64,000 bases of DNA from Amanita rubescens. Its lineage: Eukaryota > Basidiomycota > Agaricomycetes > Agaricales > Amanitaceae. The position numbers and the translations under genes are program-made. Below are positions 41,612 to 52,763 of this stretch, in pieces (position 1 is the stretch's first letter; each line of letters opens with the position of its first letter). Where the stretch lies: assembly GCA_015039365.1 (NCBI GenBank), contig WION01000095.1:105821-169820 (forward strand), given 5' to 3'. The notes under the pieces were generated by a model, which saw only the letters and a program-made list of their open reading frames with translations, had not been told where the DNA came from and did not search any database.

Positions 41612-42375
41612 ATGGCAAAGGCAGCCTTCCCTACCTCTCCTGTCAATGAGGTCGGTGTTTTTTTGGCGTGACTATGCGGCCAAGCTGATTGTACCATTTC
41701 ATACAGAACCTGCCACCTTGTCAACAATGTGCAGAAGCCATGGAAAGATTGCTTCTCACAATCTCAAGAGTGAACTCAGGACAATTCAAAGACGTGATCG
41801 GCGTACTTGGACAAGCATTACCCATGGCCCGGGCGTCATGCAGTACCGTCGCGCCCACAAGCAGATGCCAGTTTTGCCTATTAGCGCTCGAGATCACTCG
41901 GTATGACGCGTGCTTCATATTCGAGAGTCTGACCTGTTCTCTCGAATCAGCATTGTAGAAAGTATACAAACAGAGTACGACAGTCAGGCGGCAGAATGCG
42001 ATTCGCTCCGGTCAATGGGTCAGCTCAGCATGGAAAATCTCTCAAGTGAATGCCGCACGTTGAAAGTGTTGTTACAGGTAGGCATACACGCCCAATTCAA
42101 ACGACTCGCCTCAGAGCTCACTGTAAATCTCAATCTAGTCAATCATCGATATCCATGATGAGGACGGGCCGGCAAACTCGCCTTCCTCTACGTTGAGCGC
42201 AAGTATGCTTGACGGGGCTCACGATCTCAGGATTGACGGGGGAGATATTGCCAACGTTGTTGGATCTTCCAACTTCATCATTTTTATAAGGCAGGAGTTG
42301 GGGATAGGCTTTCGTCGTAGCGTGTTGGTTTTGTTGTCACTATTAGTGGCATGCATGTTCTTCCGTCTACTTTGA
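41612..42375 (+). CDS. small four-exon tail-anchored family protein, beta subfamily
   Basis: Exons 41612-41650, 41707-41900, 41951-42077 and 42139-42375 give 198 aa. The N-terminus is MAKAAFPTSPVNE, then P-P-C-Q-Q-C opens the first CxxC and R-C-Q-F-C the second. Exon 3: VESIQTEYDSQAAECDSL, then ENLSSECRTLKVLLQ. Exon 4 is nearly identical to that of the copy at 28408: DEDGPANSPSSTLSASM, GGDIANVVGSSNFIIFIRQ, then SVLVLLSLLVACMFFRLL. High conservation of exon 4 against more variable exons 1-3 suggests either recent duplication or constraint on the GG/GSSN-anchor part. An ATG further upstream at 41571 would read through intron 1 and is not favoured. Confidence 0.75.
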
Positions 42376-42649
42376 AATGATGTTTTGCATCACTGAGGCA
42401 AGGTTCAGGGACGCGGCTGGACGTGCCACGCGTCCTGGACCGTGCGTGCGGCATTCTCGAGGATACCGGATAGGACCGCTGGCACGCGACGGCAACTTGA
42501 GAACCAGGGTCGGTTAGTACCCATTCCTCTGCAACTCTAAACCGCGCGGCTTCCGCAGGTCGTGATTCGAGTGCAGCAATTGAAACCACTGTAAGCGTTC
42601 AAGCAAGACAATGGCGAGAATAGTGGTGCTTTGAGACTCGGACGAAGGG

Positions 42650-43040
42650 CGAGACACGAACTCAGCTTCTCTCTTTGTCTAGACCGCCCATGATGAGCAG
42701 CATCAGAGATATTGGATGATCGGCTTTGTTATTTCGCTAGATTATACATAATAACCAGCCTCTGTATAATAGAAAGACCAGGGTCGCGATGGGCAATTGA
42801 GGTACAGACGGTGCGCAGACAACAACACCGTATCCATACGTATCGATGAAACGGCATACAACACGTGGTTCGCGGGCTTGCGGGTGAGGGTGGTGGCAAG
42901 CTGATGGGCGTGGAAGGTCTTGCATAGTTGGGGGTGTCAGAAGCGGTCGTTAGCGCGTAAAAGGCAAAGGGGAAGTGTAACGCACCTGCAGCCCCTGCCT
43001 ACCCTCACACTGGGATACGTTAATTGAGCGAAGGATTCTC
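42650..43040. repeat. downstream block repeat, copy 3
   Basis: Close match to 29380-29765, again following a beta gene. Confidence 0.75.
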
Positions 43041-43458
43041 GAGTTCTATTGTTAACTAAGTTGGCCTCTGAGTATGAGGGCACCTAGGTCACGATAGATG
43101 ACATAACCAATCCAGTATGGCGATGACGGCGATCAGCTTAATTAGCGTAGATAACAATGGCGGAAGAGTGGATGGATGTTGAACAGATGACGTTGGCGCG
43201 ATTAGGGTAAGCTGCTAAGCATATGTGTTGTCACACTGTGACAGAAACCCAAAAATGCTCGCTTGAAACCCGCAACTGTCCGCAAGCTACCCCATCAGGG
43301 CATCAATACCTAGTATAGGCGACAGGGACACAGGGTCGGAGTCCCCTAGACATCCAGATATCTACAAGCGGCACGGCACGGTGACACCCAGCTCACGGTT
43401 AAAAAGAACGGCTCAAGAAATGGCCCACCACCTACCTGCTACATCTGCATTATCGTAA
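43041..43458. other. gamma-gene upstream region
   Basis: No gene. CGGTTAAAAAG near 43396 corresponds to the TATA-like site of the beta copies. Earlier bases continue the duplicated flank. Confidence 0.45.
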
Positions 43459-43929
43459 ATGCCAAACGTCTCGAACTCTTCCCCTGCCCACGAAGTCGGT
43501 GTTCTTTTGACATGGCCGTGTTTTTAACGCTTACTGTGTCTTCTACTAATACAGAATCCGTCTCGTCACCGATGCATGGAAGCCATGGAAAGATTGCTTC
43601 ATACCATCTCAAGACACCATTTTCAGCCCATAATCTTAAGACTATGCCTTGTTTTCATGGCACAGCTGTCTTAGACTTTCCCCTTGGGTTTTTGCATAGC
43701 TATTAGTCTAAGCCTACAGTAGTCCAACTCGCATGATAGTCTTAGCCTATTACGTAGTCTAAGACTATGTGACATTGATAATGATTAGGTGATAGACTGT
43801 CTTGGCCACAAAGTGATGTAAGTCTACCAGCAAAATCAAAGACGACCAACTTTCGCATCCACGTTTACGGTAGCGAGCCTAGTATAAAAGATGTGATTAG
43901 CCCATTCAGGGTTCTGGCGCAATGACGTA

Positions 43930-44820
43930 CCACCCGGCCGTGCACGGGGTTTCGTTAGCCTCACCGGGTATGGAATAGGCTCAGTACGCACTTGAGTGGG
44001 TGGCGGGGGGTGTGGTTCAGACCCTAGAGCTTTTTTGGGCTGTTTGGGGTGCGCGGAGCTTTGTTAACCTCGCTGGGCATGGAATGGACATGGTGCATAC
44101 CTGGGTGGGCAGCGGTGGGGGGTTTCGGGGCGCATTGGGTCACACACGAGGCACTGTTTGCGCGGGACTTTGTTAGCCTCGGTATTGGGATGGATGCGGT
44201 ACGCACCTGGGCAGCGGGGGAGCGGTTTGGGTGGCAGCCTCTTGGGTGCGGGCGTAGGATGATACATTCCTGGGTGAGCGGCGGGATGGGAGCGAGAAGG
44301 TGGTGGTGGCAGACTGAGAGAAACGCGAAGCACAAAGGACAACTGATTGGTGTCACATGTCACATATCACACTTGCGATAGTTCTCTGACTCCGAGTCCA
44401 CACCTGAACATCGCATCAAACGAAGCCCCGCGTGCCTCATACTCTCCTACCGCCCTTCAACAAAGCCCAAAACAACCCACTGCAATGATCCAGGTGCATA
44501 CAGCACCCACCCCTTCCCTGCTGCGACGCTAACAAAGTCCTGCGCACCCCAAACAGGCCACTGCCACGAACAAAGCCTCAAGCTGCTCCCACTGCTGTCC
44601 AGGTGCGTACCACGTCTATCACATGCCCAGTGAGGCTAACAAAGATTCGCACACCCCAAACAGCCCACCGTGTGTGATCAAACGCACGCTGAAACCGCCC
44701 ACCACTGCCCACCGCCGCCCACCAAGCCTCGTGTACCCTAAAACCTTGCACTCCCGGAAGCCCCACACCACCCACCAACCCTTCTGTGTACATCACCCAT
44801 CCGGCCTGCTGTAATCAACT
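43930..44820. repeat. imperfect tandem repeats in inverted halves
   Basis: About 43950-44340 has units with CTTTGTTAGCCTC / GGTGCGCACCTGGG. About 44400-44800 has the same motifs in the opposite strand (GAGGCTAACAAAG / CCAGGTGCGTAC). The two halves could pair into a long imperfect hairpin. Confidence 0.65.
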
Positions 44821-44829
44821 GTACCTTAC

Positions 44830-45463
44830 TGACGAAGTTGGGTTCTCCTCATCATGGAGTCCAACGCAGCAGCGCAGCGCATGTGACTGAGTAAGGAACC
44901 GACTTACTGTGAAGGTAGGAGTGTGTGGGGACTTTATAGGAGCTAGAGGCTCAACTATAAGATGTAGGGATGAGAGTAAGAAGTTAGGAGGATACGACGA
45001 ATTGTCCCTCCTTATATATTGTCTGAGATACAAATAAGTGTAAACTATGCTATCTACGGACCTTATCCTATTGGATGATAAGGTGTGTATTGTATTACAC
45101 AGCTATCGTCATATAGACTCATCATATGACAATATGTGAGTCATAACGTATCATATGATCTATTCCTAGTCATAATGATTGACAGAATTTATAGAGTTCT
45201 GTCATATCTGACATATTGCTGTATGACAGATATTATAGAGTTCATTCTTGACAGATTGTTGTAGAATGACGATATATGATTCATAAGGAATCATATCTAG
45301 TAACTATGACGCAAGCGTATTTATATCTACTTAATCTATACGTTAATGGAGATAGATAAGATCATACTATCTTATCTTCAGATAAGATAAGATAATCTGA
45401 TAAGATAAGAAAATATCTACGATATATTAACATTATAATATATGGTTTTATATATTTTCATCA
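44830..45463 (-). repeat. copia 3' LTR
   Basis: 634 bp, AT-rich. Contains short palindromes such as CTTATCTTCAGATAAG near 45373. Confidence 0.92.
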
Positions 45464-45494
45464 CACCCCTTCGCTAAGTACATAGGTACTTAAC

Positions 45495-48400
45495 CTAATG
45501 CTGCTTCTTTAATTCTTTTTCATAATATTCTATAAGTTCTTTAAAATAGCTGGTAGCATTAACATCACGAATGCATCTAAGCATTCTGTCATGGTAATCA
45601 TCTACTTTGGATTGACGGAATTCTTCAAGCCATTTCTTATCAACTTGTGACATATTATTTTGATGTCTTTTTAAGAATATTTGAGAATCATCAAAAATAA
45701 TTCCCATTCTTTGTCTGAACTGAACTACTTTATCATAACATAAATTCTTTGTCATGATATCAGCTACTTGTTCATTAGTTGGAATGTATGTAAGTCGAAC
45801 TTTGTTATCTTCAACACATTCTCTAATGTAATGATAGCGTATATCTATATGTTTACTTCTATGTTCTTGAGCCGGATTGGATGCAAGAAACATAGCTCCT
45901 TGATTGTCACAACAAAGATCAATTGTTTTGATATCAAATGAAAACTCTTTCATTAATGATTCAATCCAAGCAATCTGACGTGAACAATCAGACATACACA
46001 TATATTCAGCTTCAGTAGAGGAAAGTGCGACCGTCTTTTGTTTTCGTGAAACCCATGATATGGCTCCTCCAGCTAATAGCATGACATATCCAGTAACAGA
46101 TTTTCTTGTTGTTTTATCTGCTGCCCAGTCTGCATCAGCAAAGGCGAGAAATCCTAATTTTGAAATTCCATTAAAAACTATTTTAGCTTTGTCAGTTGTA
46201 TTGACATGGCGTATAATGTAAAGGGCCATGTGAATATGAATTTCACTAGGGTTTGCACAAAATTGAGACATTAATATTACTTGATAAGTAATATCTGGTC
46301 TAGTTCCTAATGCAAGATATAACAATGATCCTATTATTTGTTGAAATAATGATATTGTTTCAGGCGAAGCTTGTTTATCATTAGGTACTGGTACATAACC
46401 AGCAGGGAGTGCTGTACGAGTTGGTTTAGCGTTTTCTTGACCAAAACGCTTAACGATTTTCTTGGCATAATCTTCTTGGTCAATAATAAGGGTTCTTCCT
46501 TCCTTATTGTAATTGACTCTCATACCAAGATATTCTTTTACTTTACCAAGATCTGAACATTCCCAAAGTTTCATAAAAGCATCTTTAGCCTTTTTAACTT
46601 CTGAGAAATTAGATCCCATGAAAAGTATATCATCTACATATAGTACTATAACTATAATAGATTTATTATCTTTTCTGATGTAAATACCAGAATCAGATAA
46701 ACAGCGATCAAATCCTAAACTTTTGAAGGATTTGTCTGCTTGTTTATTCCAAGCCCATGAGGCTTGTTTAAGGCCATAAATAGCCTTTTTAAGTCTATAT
46801 ACCTTCTTTTCTTGATTTTTGATTACATAGCCTTCAGGTTGTGTCATGTATACATCCGCTTCAAGATCTCCGTAAAGAAAGGCAGTCTTGACATCGAGTG
46901 CTTCTATATCCCATTTTTCTAGCACTGCAATGGCGAACAGAAGGCGAATGGTCTCATATCGAGCCACTGGTGAAAATGTTTCATTGTAATCAATCCCAGG
47001 TCTTTGCGAAAATCCTTTGGCTACTAAGCGAGCCTTTTTTCTGCCGTCGGATTTTAGTACGAACACCCATCGACATCTGATGGCTGTTCTACCAGGAGGG
47101 AGATCTGTTAATTCCCATATATTCCTAGCATTTAATGATTTGATCTCTTCATCCATAGAAACTTTCCATTTCTCATAGTTTGAAGGATTATTGATGCGCA
47201 TTTTACTAATGTCTCTATAGTCATATGGAACAGTGTCATCATCTTTTGCATATATTGCCTGGGCAAATAAATGATGGACAAGATCTGTACCATTTTCTTT
47301 AACTATTTTCTGTGTCCAAGTATTCATTGCCTTTTGGTGATATTCTTTTAAGATGCGTATACTTGTAGCAGTATGTGTGATTTGAAATCTTAGAATATCT
47401 TCGACTTCTTTATCAGAAGATGAAGATTTTTGTTCTTCTAAGTCTTTTAATAAATCATACATAACATCTTTTTTATCTGAGATTTCTTTCTCTATCTCAA
47501 GAATAGGTTTATCACCATAAATGTTATCAGGTTGAATAACTGGAACTTTGAGACGATCAGATCGACGAGGTGGAATATCAGGATTTCTGACAGTTTTTGT
47601 TCGACGAGTTTTTGGTCTAGGAGGTGGAGAAGGAGTTTTGTTCCTTCTTGGTCCTATGTAAGCATCTTCAAGATCCAAGTGAGGTTTGTCAATAGGTTGA
47701 TCTGATTCAACACCCCTTGATTTGGTATCCTCATCTTTTTCTGATTTAACTGATTTAAAGGATTCTTTATCAGAACCATCATGATCAGAAGGATCATCAT
47801 TATCGCTATTGTAAGGTCCAGAAGACTTATTTTCTGGAAATGTCTTCCTTTTATCAATCTCATCTAAATTGATAAATGGGTTAAGATCTTCTTCTTCCTG
47901 AATAGGACTGAGTTTATCAAGATTCTTGGTTGCTATATTTTTAGTTTTGTTCTCTCTAGGGAATTTGGATTCATTGAATTGTGCTTGGGTGGATATGACG
48001 AGTTTGTTATCATGTGTCATGAAGCGGTATGCTTTTGCATTCGGTTCATATCCAATAAATGTCATCTCTTCTGATTTAGGAGACAACTTATTTTTGCGCA
48101 ATTCTTTTGGGATAAAGACCCAAGCAGTGCATCCAAATACTTTGAAGTATGAAACGTCAGGTTTATCCATTGTTAGATTTTGTACTGGTGTAGACCAGTC
48201 TGTACGTCTAAGTGGAGTTCGATTGTAAATGTGTACGGAGGTTTCAATCGCAAAATTCCACCAAGACTGTGGACATGAAGCATGTAGACGCATTGCTTCA
48301 CTTTTTTCTCTAAGTGTTCTATTAATCCTTTCTGCACGACCATTTTGTTGATGTATGTGTGGTGTGCTTAGTTGATGTGTAATACCATTGGTTTTTAAGT

Positions 48401-51200
48401 ATTCTTCAAACATCTTTGATGTAAACTCCCCCCCTCGATCGGAACGGAGTGAAACGATTGAAGTAGAATACATATTTTGAATATAGGTATACCAATGTTT
48501 AAAAGAGGTAAAAGCATCTGACTTCTTTTGAAGTAAAAGTGTCCATACATGAGATGTATAATCGTCTAACAAGACCATTATATATTTATGTTTATTATAT
48601 GATGGAACAGGCATTTCCATCAAATCGGTATGAACTAGTTCAAATGGTTTTGAAGCTCTTTTATCTGTATCAGGAAAGCTTTGTGAAACAGCTTTGCCTT
48701 TAACACATCCTTTACAAGGATCATTAGTGCTGGGTAAGGGTAACCTGGGTGGGAAACCCTTAAGAGATTTATTGCCCATTTTAATTATTTGTTTGGAAGG
48801 ATGTCCTAGACGTTGATGCCAAATTTCCCAATTGATCACATTATGCGTCGGGACTAGTAAGCTCCAAGCTTTTGGCTTATAAATATCGCCATTAATCCAC
48901 ATTAATGTGTCATCGCCTAAGGCGGGTGTTCCTTCGATGTAAGGAACATCAGGAGAACGTTTGAGACTAAAAATAATTTTCTTGTTATCTTGTCTTGCAA
49001 TTAATCCTTGTTTGCACAAGGTTCCATTGCTTATTAATCTAAGTATTGCGCTTGGCATGTAGAGAACAGGATGTAATCGAATTTGGTTCACTGTGCCATT
49101 TGATAGTTGATGTGAAAGTATTACAGTACCTTCACCTAGTATTTGTGATTGTGAATCAGCGGTTATTGCCATACGTGGAGTATCATACTCTGTATAGTCT
49201 ACAAAATCACTTTTATTGAAAGTAAAGTGATCTGATGCACCGGAATCACACATCCAAATACAATCATTTCTGAATGCGCTAAAGCATTTGTAACAGTTGC
49301 ATGATGATGTTTTCTTACAAAGGGTAAGCTCAGGATCGAACATTTTGCCCAAGTTTATACTTGGAAATGCAGAATAACCATTATTTATAGAATTTTCATC
49401 TATATAAGATAAAGGACTAACAGATCCTGGGGATCTATCGTCTACAATTGGAAATTCTATATAATTTAAACTATTACGATAAGGAAATTCTTCAGAACTT
49501 GGTGAAAATTCTATTAAATCGGCTTCAGAACTTTGTGTAAGTTCTGTTGAGTCGACCAAGGTATTTTCTTCATCAGAAAATCCTTGAGAATCATTATTTT
49601 CGAAATTAATTTGAATTTCGTCAGAAGAATTACTATTACCTTCATCGTTTGTGAGGTGTACTACCTCATCGTTAAGGAGTGCATTGATCATGTCAATTAC
49701 CCCTATAATGGTATTTTTGTTAGTTCGATCATATAAAGCCTGTTGTTTACAATATTTGGCATGAGCCTCTAATTGTTTCACATACCCTTCGTAATCATAT
49801 TGGAAATCTTGGTCATTTCCTAATGATATTTGATCATCATCATCTTCGACTGTTGCGCGTGCCTTTCCTTTGTCCTTAGGAAGGTTGACTATTGGAAGTG
49901 TATTAACATCCAAGTCAGCATTAATATCTGACACTTGTTCGTTGTCAGATTGAGGTGGAGTAGGCCAAACCACTTTCACCCTTGTACCTTTGTAAGTCCA
50001 TTTAGGTTTGGACTCACTTTCAGTATCAGCGTAATTAGGATCACCTAATTCTTGATTCCAAGAATTTTCGTATTCGTTAGGAAGATTATCATTATCCTGA
50101 ATAGGATAATAAGTCCTAACATTTGGTGGTTCTATACGAGATTTCAAAGGTAAAGCTATGGCAGGTGATGCCATTGAAGAGCCAGTGGCAGCTTGTGCCA
50201 TTGCAGCTCTCTTAGTCATTTTTTGCTTTAACTTTGTTTCTTTATTACGCTCATTGTTAGGCCCTTTCTTTTGATTAGGCATTTGGCCATGCCATTGTGC
50301 ATGAGCGTGAGGTACAGGTGGTTGAGTTTGACGATTTTTTGGTCGGAAATTTGGTTTAAAACCTCCACGACCTCGTCCGCGACCTCTATTGCCGGTATAT
50401 GGCCTATAGGATCCTGAAGAAGATCCTCCTTGATTAGAACTATTACCATAGTTTTGTCCTTGCCATTTAGGGCGAGGATGACCTTGGTTTAAATTAGTTC
50501 TAGCCATATTAGCTGTAATAGTTTTGTTGCCGCTGAAAGATTTCTTTCTGCGCCATTCTTCTACTATTCTAGGTATTATTTTAGCCATTGAAATATCTTT
50601 TGGTTCAATGCTTGCTAATAATACCGATGACATGTTATCCCAATGCTTTCCTAGAGCATTTAAGAGTAACATACATTGCATGTCATCTGGGATAGTTATT
50701 TTATGTGTAGAAAGTTTACTGAGTGCATCCTGGAATTTTTGGATTGCAATCGTAGGATCATGTCGATCATCAAATTTCCATTGAAGGACTTCTTTGAATT
50801 CAACATATATGCCAGCTAATCCTGGTGTGCCAAACTGTTTTTTAAGTTTAGCCCAAAAAGATTTAGCTGTGTCATCTTTTTCCTGAAGATGACGAAAAGT
50901 GGGACTGAGCTTAAGGGTTATTATTCCTAAAGCTTCTTTGTCATCTTTAAGATCCTGTTCGTAATCTTTCTTTTTATCTTTAATAATATCCCTGGTGACT
51001 GCTGTTGTGGCAGTATTGGAGAGAGCAGTGCTCTCCGATTCTGTGAGGGCTGGTGCCATATTGAAGGTAGTCGATATGACTCCGTCAATTCCTCGAGTCT
51101 GTAAATATGCGATGATATTTGTCTCGAAAGTGTGCCAGTTTGTTCCATTGAATACTGGAACTGAGTCTGCAATGCTACGAGTTGAAGTAGAAGCTGACAT
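45495..51200 (-). CDS. copia Gag-Pol polyprotein
   Basis: 1901 aa from ATG 51200 (MSASTSTRSIADSVPVFNG) to TAA at 45495. The first ~250 residues are a UBN2-like Gag region. An Arg-Gly box (GNRGRGRGRGGFKPN) sits where copia elements usually have a CCHC knuckle, and no CCHC is seen. Protease: CIWMCDSGASDHF near residue 653. The GAG-pre-integrase zinc region has WHQRLGHPS and CKGCVKGK. The integrase core has LRSDRGGEF near 921 and HQQNGRAERINRT. RT has LYVDDILFMGSN near 1522. RNase H has ADADWAADKTTRKSVTGY near 1690 and LSSTEAEYM. No break is visible. It codes for particle, processing, integration and reverse transcription in one frame. Confidence 0.94.
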   Translation of the reverse strand: MSASTSTRSIADSVPVFNGTNWHTFETNIIAYLQTRGIDGVISTTFNMAPALTESESTALSNTATTAVTRDIIKDKKKDYEQDLKDDKEALGIITLKLSPTFRHLQEKDDTAKSFWAKLKKQFGTPGLAGIYVEFKEVLQWKFDDRHDPTIAIQKFQDALSKLSTHKITIPDDMQCMLLLNALGKHWDNMSSVLLASIEPKDISMAKIIPRIVEEWRRKKSFSGNKTITANMARTNLNQGHPRPKWQGQNYGNSSNQGGSSSGSYRPYTGNRGRGRGRGGFKPNFRPKNRQTQPPVPHAHAQWHGQMPNQKKGPNNERNKETKLKQKMTKRAAMAQAATGSSMASPAIALPLKSRIEPPNVRTYYPIQDNDNLPNEYENSWNQELGDPNYADTESESKPKWTYKGTRVKVVWPTPPQSDNEQVSDINADLDVNTLPIVNLPKDKGKARATVEDDDDQISLGNDQDFQYDYEGYVKQLEAHAKYCKQQALYDRTNKNTIIGVIDMINALLNDEVVHLTNDEGNSNSSDEIQINFENNDSQGFSDEENTLVDSTELTQSSEADLIEFSPSSEEFPYRNSLNYIEFPIVDDRSPGSVSPLSYIDENSINNGYSAFPSINLGKMFDPELTLCKKTSSCNCYKCFSAFRNDCIWMCDSGASDHFTFNKSDFVDYTEYDTPRMAITADSQSQILGEGTVILSHQLSNGTVNQIRLHPVLYMPSAILRLISNGTLCKQGLIARQDNKKIIFSLKRSPDVPYIEGTPALGDDTLMWINGDIYKPKAWSLLVPTHNVINWEIWHQRLGHPSKQIIKMGNKSLKGFPPRLPLPSTNDPCKGCVKGKAVSQSFPDTDKRASKPFELVHTDLMEMPVPSYNKHKYIMVLLDDYTSHVWTLLLQKKSDAFTSFKHWYTYIQNMYSTSIVSLRSDRGGEFTSKMFEEYLKTNGITHQLSTPHIHQQNGRAERINRTLREKSEAMRLHASCPQSWWNFAIETSVHIYNRTPLRRTDWSTPVQNLTMDKPDVSYFKVFGCTAWVFIPKELRKNKLSPKSEEMTFIGYEPNAKAYRFMTHDNKLVISTQAQFNESKFPRENKTKNIATKNLDKLSPIQEEEDLNPFINLDEIDKRKTFPENKSSGPYNSDNDDPSDHDGSDKESFKSVKSEKDEDTKSRGVESDQPIDKPHLDLEDAYIGPRRNKTPSPPPRPKTRRTKTVRNPDIPPRRSDRLKVPVIQPDNIYGDKPILEIEKEISDKKDVMYDLLKDLEEQKSSSSDKEVEDILRFQITHTATSIRILKEYHQKAMNTWTQKIVKENGTDLVHHLFAQAIYAKDDDTVPYDYRDISKMRINNPSNYEKWKVSMDEEIKSLNARNIWELTDLPPGRTAIRCRWVFVLKSDGRKKARLVAKGFSQRPGIDYNETFSPVARYETIRLLFAIAVLEKWDIEALDVKTAFLYGDLEADVYMTQPEGYVIKNQEKKVYRLKKAIYGLKQASWAWNKQADKSFKSLGFDRCLSDSGIYIRKDNKSIIVIVLYVDDILFMGSNFSEVKKAKDAFMKLWECSDLGKVKEYLGMRVNYNKEGRTLIIDQEDYAKKIVKRFGQENAKPTRTALPAGYVPVPNDKQASPETISLFQQIIGSLLYLALGTRPDITYQVILMSQFCANPSEIHIHMALYIIRHVNTTDKAKIVFNGISKLGFLAFADADWAADKTTRKSVTGYVMLLAGGAISWVSRKQKTVALSSTEAEYMCMSDCSRQIAWIESLMKEFSFDIKTIDLCCDNQGAMFLASNPAQEHRSKHIDIRYHYIRECVEDNKVRLTYIPTNEQVADIMTKNLCYDKVVQFRQRMGIIFDDSQIFLKRHQNNMSQVDKKWLEEFRQSKVDDYHDRMLRCIRDVNATSYFKELIEYYEKELKKQH

Positions 51201-51446
51201 TGTATTGTTAAGATTTCTTCGGTTGTTAATGAAATCTATAAAAATAGAAATATTTAGTATTTATACTTTATATTTAGCGTTATGTTGATGACAAGTTCTT
51301 TGAAATTTCTTATCAATTTTCATGTCCATGTCCAAGTTTCCAAAAGATAAGGCTTAGTTTATTAGATACTTTTACAGTTTCTCTACTATTTAGTATCTAT
51401 AAACTATTCGGCCTTGAGTCAAAAGATATAAATATCCTTTATTTCA

Positions 51447-52763
51447 TCAAAGTTCATTTATTAAACTTTGTACAAAAATAAAGGCCCGACGAATCTTCCT
51501 CACTTGTTCTTCCCTTACCTTTTCAGGATTGGGAATGCAAGTGTGAATATTCTTTTTCCCTTCTCTGGGAGTCGGTCGTATTTGATTCCACCGATCTGGA
51601 TTTGATCTGGTGGGTTCCTTTCGACGCTCGGCTGTACGAGACTTTAGTGGTTTATAAGTCTCTCTATAAGGTTTATTTACCTTAGTAGATGCCTCTTTTG
51701 CATGTACCGGATTTTGCTTTGGAACAAAGCGTTTGTTCTTGTTCCCCTTAAACTGTGAGTACTGGTTCCCTTCAGCATAATGCCTTTGGGGCCTTTCTGC
51801 GACCGGTAATCCGCAGGAGGCTCTCCAAAGCTTGTAGGAATCCGAATCATTTGGGTTCGGATTGTAGACGAATCTTTCCCATAAATGGGTGTTCCATCCT
51901 CTACGCATTTGCTCAGTAATTGGTTTCCTAACTCTGAAGATAATAATTGGGGTGAACATTCCCAATCTGATAGTATCTTCGGAACTAAGGTTCCAATCAC
52001 TGCATGTGGTTCCGCCCAATTTAATTCCATGGGAACAGTTCTGAACTTTGCTCCAAGTTGGAGTATGATGAACCTTGGGGAATTCTCGACGAGATCCTCC
52101 CTCTTTAAGGATCTGTGCAAAATTAGGCACAGTCACTTTCTGAACACTAGGTACAAACCTAGGTGCCGTCGTCCCAATAGGTGATTGAGACGACGAGGAC
52201 GATTCAGAAACAACAGGGTCATCATTCTTTCCTAATGGAGAAGGAGAAGGTGTAAACCTTCTCTTATTTTCCATATTCCTGAATTCATCAAGAATATGGT
52301 TATTCAGAGTTTTAGGACCGGAACGTCCTACCCAAGATGGAAACATACTATTATAATGCTCAATTTCATTATATAGTATTGGGTCAGAAGTTTTCAGGTT
52401 TTTAACCTGAGGAAGGGGAGCAGTGGGACACAGAATCTTCGGTTTTTTATCCGAAGGGGAATCAGCAAAAGTAACTTTTTTCTTTCCTTTGGTAACGACG
52501 GTGAAACCGTCATCACCTTGACCTAAGACTTTCTCCATCAAATGGACGAATTGATCATTAGGCATGTCAACCAGTTGGTCTTCAGGGAAGACCTGGAAAG
52601 TATTTCCACTGGCAAAATCGTGGAAAGAATATTTAGTAGGCTCAGCGGCCTGCACAGAGGAAAACGAAATATTTTTTCCAAGCTCAGGAGCTTGGATGGC
52701 AACAGCCGAAAAAGATTTGGCCTTGGAGCCAGACGCAACTTTGGAGTTTGCGGAGGGGGACAT
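51447..52763 (-). CDS. copia extra upstream ORF, unknown function
   Basis: 438 aa from ATG 52763 (MSPSANSKVASGSKAKS) to the stop at 51447, about 250 nt before the Gag-Pol ATG and in the same direction. It is Ser/Lys-rich and basic overall, with a disordered N-terminus, a middle part NDQFVHLMEKVLGQGDDGFT and KGKKKVTFADSPSDKK, and a possibly folded C-terminal segment (TEQMRRGWNTHLWERFVYNP and YKLWRASCG) followed by a Lys/Arg-rich tail. I do not recognise the family. Canonical copia elements lack this ORF. It could be an additional Gag-like nucleic-acid binder or a captured gene. Confidence 0.75.
   Translation of the reverse strand: MSPSANSKVASGSKAKSFSAVAIQAPELGKNISFSSVQAAEPTKYSFHDFASGNTFQVFPEDQLVDMPNDQFVHLMEKVLGQGDDGFTVVTKGKKKVTFADSPSDKKPKILCPTAPLPQVKNLKTSDPILYNEIEHYNSMFPSWVGRSGPKTLNNHILDEFRNMENKRRFTPSPSPLGKNDDPVVSESSSSSQSPIGTTAPRFVPSVQKVTVPNFAQILKEGGSRREFPKVHHTPTWSKVQNCSHGIKLGGTTCSDWNLSSEDTIRLGMFTPIIIFRVRKPITEQMRRGWNTHLWERFVYNPNPNDSDSYKLWRASCGLPVAERPQRHYAEGNQYSQFKGNKNKRFVPKQNPVHAKEASTKVNKPYRETYKPLKSRTAERRKEPTRSNPDRWNQIRPTPREGKKNIHTCIPNPEKVREEQVRKIRRAFIFVQSLINEL

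Noticed and set aside
44024..44381. Open frames of about 100-110 codons on both strands
   Set aside because: They lie in imperfect tandem repeats; both strands are open at once and there is no domain.
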